A stretch of 64,000 bases of DNA, taken from Zea mays (lineage: Eukaryota > Streptophyta > Magnoliopsida > Poales > Poaceae). The position numbers and the translations under genes are program-made. The notes below the pieces were generated by a model. The model was not told the DNA's origin. It did not search any database and was given only the letters and a program-made list of their open reading frames with translations. Of this stretch, positions 35,719 through 45,598 are shown in pieces. Position 1 is the stretch's first letter, and every line of letters starts with the position of its first letter. Location: assembly GCF_902167145.1 (NCBI RefSeq), contig NC_050098.1:110088207-110152206 (forward strand). The letters are read 5' to 3'.

Positions 35719-35730
35719 CTATTTATATAG
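35719..35730 (-). promoter_or_regulatory. TATA box of the antisense gene, element B
   Basis: On the minus strand this reads CTATATAAATAG, about 171 bp before the ATG at 35548. The minus-strand promoter of E has TATAAATAAG about 150 bp before its ATG. Further upstream both share the block with CGAAAAACACCTTCCC. Confidence 0.6.
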
Positions 35731-35831
35731 TGCTGCAGGTGGGAAGACGAACCGCCAGGTCGCCCACACTCGCTGAACGGTGGACCACTCAGCGCTCGGA
35801 ATATTATAATCGTTTCTCGGCAACGAGCTCA

Positions 35832-35848
35832 GGGAAGGTGTTTTTCGG
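35832..35848 (+). repeat. Conserved block GGGAAGGTGTTTTTCGG upstream of the antisense gene (element B)
   Basis: It is in the same orientation as the copy at 32385-32400 beyond the other end of the antisense gene, so the two form direct repeats around it. E has the same pair at 41268-41285 and 44792-44808; A keeps the downstream copy at 6027-6044. Confidence 0.65.
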
Positions 35849-35928
35849 ACCTTCGGCATTCCGAAGCCTTTGAGTTTTTCACGGATCGAGCTCGTTACGA
35901 AAAACGATCTAGCACCACGAAGGGCTAC

Positions 35929-36564
35929 TGTTGGGGGCCTTCTTCTCCACCGAAGGTCCTCTAAGCAAAAACACCTTCGGCAAGATGACATGCAAACAGG
36001 CGTGACATGAAGATGTATGCCAAAGCTACAATCGGAAGAGCTTCGGCATGATGATACGCTTGAGACGAAGGATTGGCACCGACTTAAAGAGGAAAAGACA
36101 GCAAAGTCCTTGATAGTTTGTATCATGATTGTGATTAGTTGTCAAGGGCATAAATGCAATTTTGTCCAGGCTGCGTCCCGTGCCTATAAATTGATGAACA
36201 ATACCCCTGTACTATTCAGGCTGACTGTTATTCATTCGCACGTCACCCGGATTCTTACCTTCTATCAAACCGAAGGTACAAATGTAATTCAATATCATCA
36301 TTGTTTATTCATGACCATATAATGAGAATATAGAGAATATAGATAATATAATGATTTGATATCATTATTCATGTTCTTTATATGTCTTATATGTTTTTGT
36401 TGTTCATTACATATTAAGATGATGAAGGTTCGCCCTTCATAACCTTCGTCTGAAGATCATTATATCCTAAGGGAGATAATGCTTCGAAGGACGAAGGTCT
36501 TTAACTATTAACATTTGTGTTGCCTTGTTCTTAATTCATAGCATTTGAGAACAAGTGACCAACA
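35929..36564 (+). repeat. 3' LTR of element B, with preceding polypurine tract
   Basis: TGTTGGGGGCC...GTGACCAACA, 636 bp. The purine-rich CACGAAGGGCTAC ends at 35928. The TATA box has changed to TATAAATTG at about 36184. The following GAGAC (36565-36569) matches the 5' flank. Confidence 0.9.
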
Positions 36565-36569
36565 GAGAC

Positions 36570-36826
36570 ATTAATCCTTGGTGTTAGCTATACAATGTTG
36601 AATACGTACAAGTTACATAAAATCTGCATCGTAATTGAGCAGTCTTTATGTTTCTTTTTACATAAAATCTACATAATTAACTGATGTATTGCCTATGAAT
36701 ACTCATGTTTGAAGTTCCTTTTGCATTATTTAAGTTGGCTGCAGCTAATTGTTTGGGTCTAGAAATAGCAGGGTATGTGTACAAGACAAATAAACACAAG
36801 GATCGTTAATATAATACACACAAATC
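36570..36826. other. Probable host DNA, right flank of element B
   Basis: It is continuous with 8944-9816 across insertion B. It is AT-rich with no open frame or repeat family recognised. Element H begins at 36827. Confidence 0.45.
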
Positions 36827-37476
36827 TGTTGAGCACCAAATTGACCGGATAGACGGTCCGGCCCTGAGGCCGGATGGTCTACGGTCCGGACTGTTCGCCG
36901 AAGCGGCACGGACGGTCCGCGGTCCGGACTGTCTGCCAAAACGGCACCGACCGTCCGCGCGTGCGCAGAATTGGTTAAGGTTCCAAATTTCTTGTGGGAT
37001 TTGTTAGCTCAACCTGTGGGATTAACTCGAGAATCGACTTGTAACGGCTTCTGACCTCCCCTTTTTATGGATGAAGGGCTACGGGCGATTGAACCCTCCA
37101 ACAATCAATCAATCAATCAATCAATATACATCTAGTTCTTTACATTTTGCCCTAGGAGTAGATAGTAAATTAGATCCTTCCCTCTAATCTTCACCACACT
37201 CTGGCTCTATGTCATTTAGAGGCGTCTTGGGTGGTCTGCTGATCCCAAGACAAAGCCTAGGATCTCTCCTCCCCGACGGTGTCCCTCCCGAGAGCGAGAT
37301 TCAGGCGCCATCGGCAAACTCCGCCGCCCTTGCGCACGTGCGGACCGTCCGGCCACAAGGTGCGGTTCATCCGGCTTGTCAGGCAAGAACCCTAGCGTCT
37401 GCGCCAGGTCGTGGACCATCCGGCACCTGGCCGCCGGTTCTCATCGTAGTGATTGGTGCCTGGATCGGCGCCAACA
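36827..37476 (+). repeat. 5' LTR of element H
   Basis: It starts TGTTGAGCACC and ends GGCGCCAACA, about 650 bp. The first 140 bp carry several GGACGGTCCG/CGGTCCGGAC words with complementary halves. A tetranucleotide (AATC) run lies at about 37103-37125. Confidence 0.7.
37103..37125 (+). repeat. (AATC)n microsatellite in the LTR of H
   Basis: About six perfect copies of AATC, ending at AATATACA. Confidence 0.85.
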
Positions 37477-37478
37477 CA

Positions 37479-37503
37479 CTTTTTGGCGACTCCGCTGGGG
37501 ACA
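37479..37503 (+). promoter_or_regulatory. Primer-binding site of element H
   Basis: After the LTR and a two-base gap, CTTTTTGGCGACTCCGCTGG follows. The TGGCGACTCCGCTGGGGA form differs from the primer sites of both the A/B/E group and D. Confidence 0.55.
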
Positions 37504-37532
37504 TCGCGTGAAGACCTATCAGATTGGCCCTC

Positions 37533-39944
37533 AATGGCCGGCTCCAAAGATAGCTCTGACGTCTCCCCAGCAACATAAGTGAGCCGACTTGGGAAGCCTT
37601 GCCGGCAGAAGAACAACTGGAGCTCGAGGAGCACCGGGAGCAGCTGATCAAGTAAGCAAAGGCAAAGTTCCTGGCCAACTTCAAAGTGCAGAGGAAAAAC
37701 AAGGTCGTTCGGCAACGTGCGACTGATCTGACTTTGCTTTGACCCACTACAGCTACCCTAAGGTAAGCAAAACAAACGAACTCCAATCTCTTAGAGCTTA
37801 CATAGATTATAGGGGATATGCAAAATGATTATAAAAGGCTAGTGGGTGCGTTCGATAAATCTCCTGTTGCAAACTTTCCCTCGCACGAGGTTGAATCAGG
37901 GGAAAACACGCATGATTAATCGGCTGTAGATTGTCATGACCAGCCACAACCCCTTTACGGGATGGCGATAGGCACATACCCTGGACAACCACAGCCACCC
38001 ACGCAAATCGGTGGTAAATCTGCCGATCTGCGCACGACCGGACCGTCCGGGCCAGCGGCGGCCGGTCCTGTTTTTAGAAACAAACTACCGAGACCTGCAC
38101 CCAAGCTGCCATGTACTGTACAAACCCTAAACAAGCCATTCGAACTGTCTGTGTATAGCATCGGATAGTCTGAATATATTATCAGATGGTCTGCGTATTT
38201 AACCGGACAGTCCGGCGCAGAGTACGTAGAACCGTATGAGGAGGATTGTTATCCAAATCCACATCCTTCCCAGTGGAAGTTCCCATCAAATCATACAGCA
38301 CACTAGCACCATAATATAACAACCCAAACCTGTGGGGTGAGTACTTTCCGGCCCCCTCCTAGAAGGCTGGAAAGGAATGGTCAATCCTATGAGCTACATA
38401 GGGCAAGTATTAATGCGCCACCAAACCCAAGCCAATGGGGAGGAATACAACATACTAATATCCAAACAACCACACCCATGTTGGACCAGGTAGCGGTGGA
38501 CTCCCACCGGCTGCCATTGATATAGTGAGGGAAGAGATAGCCAGGGCGTTTCGAGATAAGCTCGGAGTTAGCATGATCCCTGGAGGGCAGTCATATCGGA
38601 GACATTATGATATCCGATTTGACTATCACCCATACCCACAAGGAACTAGGATACCTAAATTTGCAAAGTTTTTGGGTGACCAAGGAAAGAGCATGCGTGA
38701 GCACATAGGCCAATTCTTAGCATAATTAGGAGAATTGGCCGACATAGTGGCATTCCGTGTTCGTTTATTTTCATTATATTTAACAGGAACTGCATTCGCG
38801 TGGTATGCCACACTCCCTCCTAATTTTGTTCTTTCGTGGGGAGATTTAGAACAAAATTCCATGATGATTTCTTCTTCGATGATTATGAGCTAGATCTAGT
38901 AGACCTAGTGACCCTGCGACAAGGGAAAAGATGAATCGATTAATGATTACATTTTGAGGTTCTAGGATACAAGAAACCGATGTTTCGCAATTCAGTTGAC
39001 AAAGAAACATCTAGCAGGATTAGCCTTTAATGGATTTTGCTATTATTTAAAAGAAAGATTAGAAGGTATCCAGTTTTTTACGCTAGCACAGTTACACCAG
39101 CGAGCTTTGTCTTGTGACAGTCGAAGCAAAGAAACTGCCAAAACAATTCATCACAATGTCCATGTAGTAGAATGCGACCAGAGTAGCTAGGACGACGAAC
39201 CAATAGAGGTATATGTTGTCGAAATGGTTTGGCCAAAGCAGACCAAGTCTTCGGCTTATTCCTCCTTGTAGCCGATTCAAAAGAAATGGTAGGAGGAGGT
39301 TAAATTTACATTTAATGTTGGCAAATGTGATAAAATATTTTATGAGTTACTCAAAAATGGAAACATTAAAATAAATCATATTGTTCCACCCACCGATGAA
39401 CTCAAGCGTTGTGCATATTGCATGTGGCACAACTCATTTTTCATGCCACTAATGATTGTAATGTGTTTCGACGACAAATCCAATCGGCCATTATCGAGGG
39501 ACGATTGAAATTTTAGGAAATGCAGGTGGACATAGAACACTTCCCAATAAATATGATCAACTTTGAGGGTAAAAAGTCATGATTCGTCCCAGCGCGACCG
39601 ATAAGGGCAAAGGCAAGGAGGTCATCATCGGCGATGCACGAGAGGCCGATGAAAATACTTAAAACTATTGTAGGAAAGTGGTGACGGAAAAGACTCCTGA
39701 TGGAGGTGAGACTCTGAAGGTTACCATCAGTACCTCCAACACCGGGGGTAGGCGTAGGCAGGTAGCTAGGTGTGGGCCCTATTCTGCACATCACGGATGG
39801 TCCGACGCATAGACGCGGACGGTCCAGGACATCACCGGACAGTCCAGATCATTCCAGCGAACGGTCCGGCAACGCCCAGGAGCAGCGACGACCATGAACC
39901 TTCAAGCCCCGACGACCAGAAATTGGTACGTGGAAAACTAACAC
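37533..39944 (+). pseudogene. gag: gag of element H, heavily degenerate and cut by F
   Basis: ATG 37533 (MAGSKDSSDVSP) starts an N-terminal helical region rich in Glu/Lys that is soon broken by stops. Capsid homology is clear at about 38525-38870: IPKFAKFLGDQGKSMREH and LYLTGTAFAWYATLPPN, with FVLSWGDLEQ. A Cys/His segment near 39410-39430 (CAYCMWHNSFF) looks like a nucleocapsid motif that loses frame. Many stops and frame changes separate these pieces. The coding trace fades before 39944, where F begins. Confidence 0.7.
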
Positions 39945-40505
39945 TGTTGAGGGCCTTCGTCTTCCGAAGGTCCTCAAGAACACGGCTAACCATTTGTTTT
40001 TAGTATATTATTAAGTATTATAGGAGCTTCGTTACTAGAAAAGCTTTGATATAGATCAAGGGAAGTATGACAAAGTAAGCTTCGTCACAATGAAGCAGGA
40101 AGGCGGCATAGGGAGAAGGTGTTGTTCAAGTTGTTGGGTACAAATGACAATGTTGTCCCTATGACATTTGTAAACCTTGTATGTAATTGTTGAGGGTATG
40201 AATGTAATAATGTATGAAGTTGTATGATTACCAATAAATAGATGAACAATACCCCAGTACTGTTCACGCGGGATGGTAATTGCATTCACATCATTGTCTT
40301 CAAACATGCCGAAGTTATCAATGTAATGTGAACTTTAATACCATCAACACATTTAATACAAAGTAAATATGTGGCATGATATTACATTTGTTACTATGTT
40401 TTTATATTTGTGAATGACGAAGACTTGTTCTTCATGACCTTCGTCCAAGATCCATTATACTCGAAGGAAAATAATGCTTCAAAGGACGAAGGTCATTAAC
40501 GTTTA
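39945..40505 (+). repeat. 5' LTR of F, first part
   Basis: It begins TGTTGAGGGCC, with one G-to-A change against the family start. AATAAATAG at about 40233 replaces the TATA box. The CCTTCGTC/GACGAAGG hairpin is kept near 40437-40497. The last five bases GTTTA are the duplicated target of E. Confidence 0.85.
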
Positions 40506-41190
40506 TGTTGGGGACTTGTTCTCAAATGCTTCGGATTAAGAACAAGGCAACACAAGAAAATGTTAAACGTTAAAGTCCTTCGAAGCATTATTTCCCTTAG
40601 GATACAATGACTTTCGAACGAAGGTTATGAAGGACATACCTTCGTGAACATGATATATAAAAATAGAGAGGAAATCATACAAAGTATAAGAGACAACATG
40701 AACAATTAAATATGCTGTTATAATTGAATCATCTCCATTTTATTGCCATGAAGAAATGGAAATGATATCATATTACAAGTGTACCTTCAGTTTGAGGGAA
40801 GGTAAAGAGTACGAGCGTGACGCAAAAGCAAATGCCAAGTCAGCCTGAATAGTACTGGAGCACTGTTCATCTATTTATAGGCACGAGACGCAGCCCATGT
40901 AGAATTACACTCATGCCCTTTACATTTGCTAATAATTCTATAGCAATCCATCGGGGTCTAGATAGCCTTTTCCCCTTTAAGTCGGTTTCCTTTTCTGTTA
41001 TCATGTCAAAGCTCTTTTGCGCGCAACTTCGGCTTTGTTCCATCCTCCGTATCCCTTGTGCTTCTTCACACTGTTATTTTGACTCAAGTCCGAAGGGTCC
41101 AAGTTCGAAGGTACCTGCTCATGTATTATACTCCAGAAACACTATTAAATCATGTTTTTGAGGACATTCGGAATCCGAAGGTCCCCAACT
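40506..41190 (-). repeat. 3' LTR of element E
   Basis: On the minus strand it starts AGTTGGGGACC (first base changed from T) and ends GTCCCCAACA. The TATA box (CTATAAATAG on the minus strand) lies near 40871-40880. Compared with the 5' LTR it lacks TCCTTCG near 40582, which removes part of one arm of the conserved hairpin. Confidence 0.9.
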
Positions 41191-41267
41191 GTAGCCCCTC
41201 GCAATGTTAATTTGTTAGAATGATAAATTCAGATTGCGATATGGACGAAGGCCTTAAGCCGAAGGTC

Positions 41268-41285
41268 CGAAAAAACACCTTCCCC
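41268..41285 (-). repeat. Conserved block upstream of the antisense gene (element E)
   Basis: CGAAAAAACACCTTCCCC on the plus strand; the partner copy CGAAAAAACACCTTCCC lies at 44792-44808 in the same orientation. The pair brackets the antisense gene, as in B. Confidence 0.65.
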
Positions 41286-41345
41286 TTGCTAGAATAGCAT
41301 TAGTCAATGACAAGCGGGGCCCTCCCACTTGCAACGCACTAGGCG

Positions 41346-41355
41346 TATAAATAAG
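41346..41355 (+). promoter_or_regulatory. TATA box of the antisense gene, element E
   Basis: TATAAATAAG lies 151 bp before the ATG at 41497, in the right orientation for the antisense gene and outside the LTR. B has a TATA box in the equivalent place. Confidence 0.65.
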
Positions 41356-43541
41356 AGCACACCGTGAGCACATTTGGCACGCTTTCTTGCCATCTGCTTT
41401 TGCTTTCGCAATTTTTAGCTCTTGCATACCAACGGTTGCCTGGCTTTTTAGAATTTTTAGCTTCGGCCCTGAGAACAGTTTTTAGCATTTCCAAAGATGT
41501 CTGAAGATAAGAAAGCTGTTGTTGACATGAAGCTGAGCCTTTCTGAGGAGAAGAATCTTGGCTTTCTTGAGTCAATAGCAAAGACGAATACGGATAAGAT
41601 TACAAGGGAGATTTTAGAAGGTTTATCTGAAGATACTGGTGATAGTGACAGCTATGATGTGGAGAGTGGAGGTGAAGACTCCGAAGATCGACCGTGGCGA
41701 CCAAGTCACGCAGTCTTCGGAAAATCGAGTATTAAACAAAGTCATCTTGATAACATGAGGGGAAGATATTTTCGAGACATGTCTAATGTGAGGGCAGATG
41801 ACGGAGAGAGGACTGTGCCTACTCCGGAAGAGAATGAAGTTGTGATCTTCCGAAGCTTTTTTAAAGCTGGGCTTCGGTTCCCCTTAAGCAAATTTGTGGT
41901 TGAGGTTTTAAAGATCTATTAGGTCTACCTCCATCAAATTACTCCCGAAGCAATAACAAGAATGGGAATCTTCGTCTAGGCCATGAGGAGCCAGGACTTG
42001 GGGCCAAATGCAAAAAGTTTCTGCAGTATGCATGAACTGTTATATGAGACAAAACCCTGGGGCAAAGAGCAATATCATTATAATTTTGGCTGCTATAGCT
42101 TCGTCGCTCGCTCTGGCTCGAGCTGCCCCGTGCCAACCTTCCGGAAAAGATGGCCTGGAGACTGGATGAAGGAATGGTTTTACGTGAAAATGATTTAAAG
42201 GCACGTGAAGACATTAAAGATATTATCATGCGTCCTATCTGGCAGCGCTTCGGTCTTCGGAAACCGAAGGTGGAAATTGATGAAGCAACCGAAGAATGCC
42301 AAAAGGTCTTCGTCATAGTCTGTTGTTTCATCGGGACGAGGGATTTAATCCAGGAGCACATAGCCTTCAGAGTGTGGCCGCTTGTAGAGCAATGGGAAAT
42401 GCCAAAGGAAACTATCAGCAAATCTGACGAAGGTGGGCTGGTTAGGTTGAAATACACCTTCCGATACGAGGGTAAGTTTATTGAGCCAGATGATGATTGG
42501 CTGAAGTGCATCGAGGCTACAAGCAACGAACTGCTTGGACCATATTCAAAGGCAGAAGATAACGCGCTATCTGTGACCTTCGGAGGCCAGAAAAAGAAGA
42601 GGCTAAATAGAGTTTTCGACGCTATTGGGTTTATGTACCCTGATTACCGCTACCCGCTAAAAGGGCAAAAGATAAAAAGCACAACTTCTGGAAAAGGTGA
42701 TGCTTCAGTTGCTCTAAGTGAGGCCGCGCCAAAAAGGAAGAGGGTGAAGGTCCTTACTCACCGACCGCGCTTCATCGAACAGGCCTTAGTGCCCGAATTT
42801 GGTGGTGAGACCTCTACTGCTACTGAAGTCAAAGGACCTGCTCTTACTCAGAAGAATGAAGAGCTGGCCATTATGCCGAAGGCTGATAATATTAAAGAAA
42901 TAGAGGCCGCGAAAACAAGGATAATAGAAGTTCCAAGCCCTCCGGTAGGAGTGATAGTGCTGAAGGCACAAAAAGACCTCACGGCGACTCCGAAGAGGAA
43001 AAGGATGGTCAATGTACTAGATGTGCTAGAGACGATAAAGTCTTCAAGCTCTACTCCGAAGAAAATTGCCGAAGTTCCAAAAGCGCAAATTGAGACAACA
43101 GGCTTTGAAGCCGAAGCTACAAAGCACCAGGCTGAGACTGAAGCTGGGCCTTCAGAGCCTGCCAAGGGGAAATCCTTGGAAACCAGAGAAAAAGAAACAG
43201 TAGAGGCAGAACAAATTTTGGCTGAAGAAACTACCACTGCCACCCCTGAAGCATTTTCCGAAGCTTTCAATTATATTATACGACATGCTTCGGGGAAAAA
43301 GTTGACTGAAAAAGAAAAGCAAGAAGCTCAGTTCTATGCCCAAAAATTGAAATATCCGAAGGGGTCATTGATTTTCAACGGCAGCGGAGAAGAAGACTTC
43401 TTATATTGTCTCCCAGACAGCAAGGAGATCTCTGTCTGCCGGGAGATGGGAAGAAGCTTCGGATTCCCGACGCTAGAAGACGGGCTCTCGGTGTTATCAA
43501 AAGATGAATTGGCCGACAGCTTAGCATACAACAGCTTAAAG

Positions 43542-43618
43542 GTGAGAGAATAAGATTTTTGTACTTAAAAACAAAAAAAATTCGTTTGTTTATACTTGAT
43601 ACCACACCCCTTTTGCAG
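43542..43618 (+). other. Intron 1 of the antisense gene, element E
   Basis: AGCTTAAAG then GTGAGAGAAT at the donor; ACCCCTTTTGCAG then GGCCTTATTC at the acceptor. It is 77 bp, AT-rich, with a pyrimidine-rich run before the acceptor. It contains an in-frame TAA, and its length is not a multiple of three. Removal joins the frames of exons 1 and 2 exactly (phase 0). Confidence 0.85.
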
Positions 43619-44410
43619 GGCCTTATTCTTAGCAACGCCCTCAGGGCGCAAAAAAGCGCTGAAGACGAGGGATGTGCCATGGCCTTGAATAACCTTCGTT
43701 CCGAAGTAATTGAGCTAAGGAACGAAGGTCTTGAAAAAGACAAAATATTAAACTCATTGATAAACAAGATAAAAGAATACGAGGCTTCTTCAAAAGCCCA
43801 AGCTGAGACCCAGAAATGCGAGATTGAAGATCTTCGAAAACAGCTGGCAGAAGAAAAATTAAAATGTGCAATTGCCGAAGCTGACCGAGATGCCAGTGAC
43901 TACTGGAAAAATCACTGGGAAAAAACAGCTGTGGAGCTTCGTTCTTCAAGAGAAAGATGCTATGAAAAGTCTGTGGTATGTGTACAAAAGATAAAAACCA
44001 GTTTCGCCAATATCGGCGCATATTCAAATGAGGACAACTTCGTACTAGGCGATCCTAAAGGTCCAATTGAATGAATCAACGGCGAAGCCGAAGCCTTTGA
44101 GGAAGTTTTGAGTGGCCGTGGAGATGTCTGCGCCTTCTCAGGTGCCAGGGGAATTGCTGCTATCTTAGAGAAGACAGGATGCGAACATGTGAAGATTTTG
44201 GCCCAAGCCGAAACTGCGTTCTCTATTGAAGATACAAAAGACTCTCGGCCGAAGCAAGCTTGGTTGGCAGAAAGATTTTCACCGACATCTGGGAAAATGG
44301 TGGCCGGAGGATGGCCCACGAAATTATAAAAAAAAGTGAAAAAGATACTCATGATGCTAGAGAAGCATCAAAGGCAGCTGAAAAGACTGCAGAGCTTGAA
44401 AGGCGGATAG

Positions 44411-44482
44411 GTATTACCTAATTGCTTTTGACTTTATGTTTTATTTATGTGACTTCAAACTTATTCATGTTTTGTATCGCAG
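44411..44482 (+). other. Intron 2 of the antisense gene, element E
   Basis: GGCGGATAG then GTATTACCTA at the donor; TTTTGTATCGCAG then CTGAACTATC at the acceptor. It is 72 bp and T-rich, phase 1. Element A has the same donor and position (73 bp) with a mutated acceptor. Confidence 0.75.
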
Positions 44483-44637
44483 CTGAACTATCTCCTCCCC
44501 CAGAGCCTTTTGAGTCATTAGCCGACCCCGAAGCAAAAAAGGAAGATGAAATTACGAAGATGGCCGAAGCTATTATGGATAAAGTTGTGAATCAACTTCT
44601 GAATGAAGCTGCAGAATTAGTTTTAAAAGAAGAATAG

Positions 44638-45598
44638 CTATTGCTGTAAAAACATTCGTAATATTGATGTAATATTTGCTGAACAAAGTGTGTAATATTT
44701 TACAGTTTTAAGTGTACTATATAATCTGTTTTGTAATCCAGTTCTTTACGATGCATGAAACTTTACGTACATACCGTTTTTGAGCCTTTGGCGAAAAAAC
44801 ACCTTCCCTTCTTTTAATGCTTCGTGAAGAATACCCATATTCCGTAGAAATATTATGCTTCGTAAGCAATAGATCCTCTTTAATATTAGAGTTGACGAAG
44901 CTGCATTTCTTCAAAATTTATTTTGTACTTTGGCACAACTTCTTTGAAACAATTTCCAAAGATCAACATTGTATCCCCCTCTTGCGACATTAATACAATA
45001 TGATGTATGACGTCATGTTATGCAAATGATGTGATGATGTTATGGTATGCGGATGAAGTTTTGTGTCGAAGATACACACACATCCCTTCTGTAGAACACA
45101 CAATCTCTTTGCCGTTTATTTTTCGGCTTCACCGCTTATTTTTCGGTGTATCAGCGCTGACTTTTCGCTGTAAGCCTCCCTTAGGAGCTTCTTCGCCTTT
45201 TTATTTCGGTGGTATCAGCGTTTATTTTTCGCTGTAAGCCTCCCTTAGGAGCTTCTTCGCCTTTTTATTTCGGCGGTATCAGCGTTTATTATTCACTGTA
45301 AGCTCTGCATTCCCTTTGGAACGACTTTTGAGCAGAAAACTTACGCTGCGTTCCCTTAAGAACGACTTTTTGTTGCTTCGTCAAAACTTACACTGCGTTC
45401 CTTAAAACGACTTTTTGTTGCTTCGTCAAAACTTTTGGAACTAGGTTTTCAATGAGGAAGGTATGTTACATTATGATAATGACGAAGCTATTACAATAAA
45501 TTGAAAACAATAAAAGAGCTAGGTTTTCAATGATTGCTCTTTATTTAAAAAGGTAAATGATAACGAATGTAAAAACTGTTTCAGAGGTAGGATATCTC
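44638..45598. other. Spacer and minisatellite between the convergent genes of E
   Basis: No gene is seen. The conserved block lies at 44792-44808. A minus-strand version of the family minisatellite lies at about 45110-45437, with units such as GCCTCCCTTAGGAGCTTCTT and TCCCTTAAGAACGACTTTTT. The array separates the 3' end of the antisense gene (44637) from the 3' end of gag (45599). Confidence 0.6.
45110..45437 (-). repeat. Minisatellite of element E
   Basis: Tandem imperfect units contain TTATTTTTCGCTGTAAGC followed by CTCCCTTAGGAGC, then shorter units with CTGCGTTCCCTTAAG. Read on the minus strand the latter give the TCGTTCCTAAGG core seen in A, B and F. Some units lack the core because of internal deletions. 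Confidence 0.75.

Larger units (their letters stand above)
9817..36564 (+). mobile_element. Element B: Cinful-like LTR retrotransposon with pol, split by C and D
   Basis: It is bounded by LTRs at 9817-10443 and 35929-36564 and by the 5-bp duplication GAGAC at 9812-9816 and 36565-36569, so the whole block is one insertion. Removing C (10712-13979), D (14072-27998) and one copy of each duplication leaves about 9.5 kb: LTR, primer site, a short N-terminal coding segment, protease, RT, RNase H, integrase, minisatellite, antisense gene, LTR. No capsid or zinc-knuckle region is present. LTRs, primer site, minisatellite and antisense gene match A and E, so they form one family. Confidence 0.9.
36827..39944 (+). 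mobile_element. Element H: degenerate gypsy element, 5' part, interrupted by F
   Basis: It has an LTR, a primer site and a decayed gag; element F then inserts at 39945, and the remainder lies outside the window. H is the outermost visible host of the F/E/G nest. GGAC(G/A)GTCC words are scattered in the LTR and through the internal region up to 39870. I could not name the family with confidence; LTR size would allow a Grande-like element. Confidence 0.7.
41497..44637 (+). pseudogene. Antisense gene of element E (PF04195-like, NLS-like, coiled coil; three exons), nearly intact
   Basis: It runs opposite to the gag of E. Exon 1 (41497-43541): ATG 41497 opens an acidic N-terminal region, then VVIFRSFFKAGLRFPLSKF, the HQITPEA block, HELLYET and GCYSFVARSG, which resemble the plant 'putative gypsy type transposon' family (PF04195). 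After a stop at about 41920, a frame change near 42160 enters a 467-codon frame with conserved IGTRDLIQEHIAFRVWPLVE, basic clusters (PKRKRVKVLTHRPR, PKRKRM) and HASGKKLTEKEKQ. Exon 2 (43619-44410) is a coiled coil followed by GDVCAFSGARGIAAILEKTG; it has one TGG-to-TGA stop at 44072 and a one-base shift near 44290. Exon 3 (44483-44637) encodes AELSPPPEPFESLADPE and ends at TAG. Function unknown; nuclear, DNA- or protein-binding roles are only inference. Confidence 0.8.
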
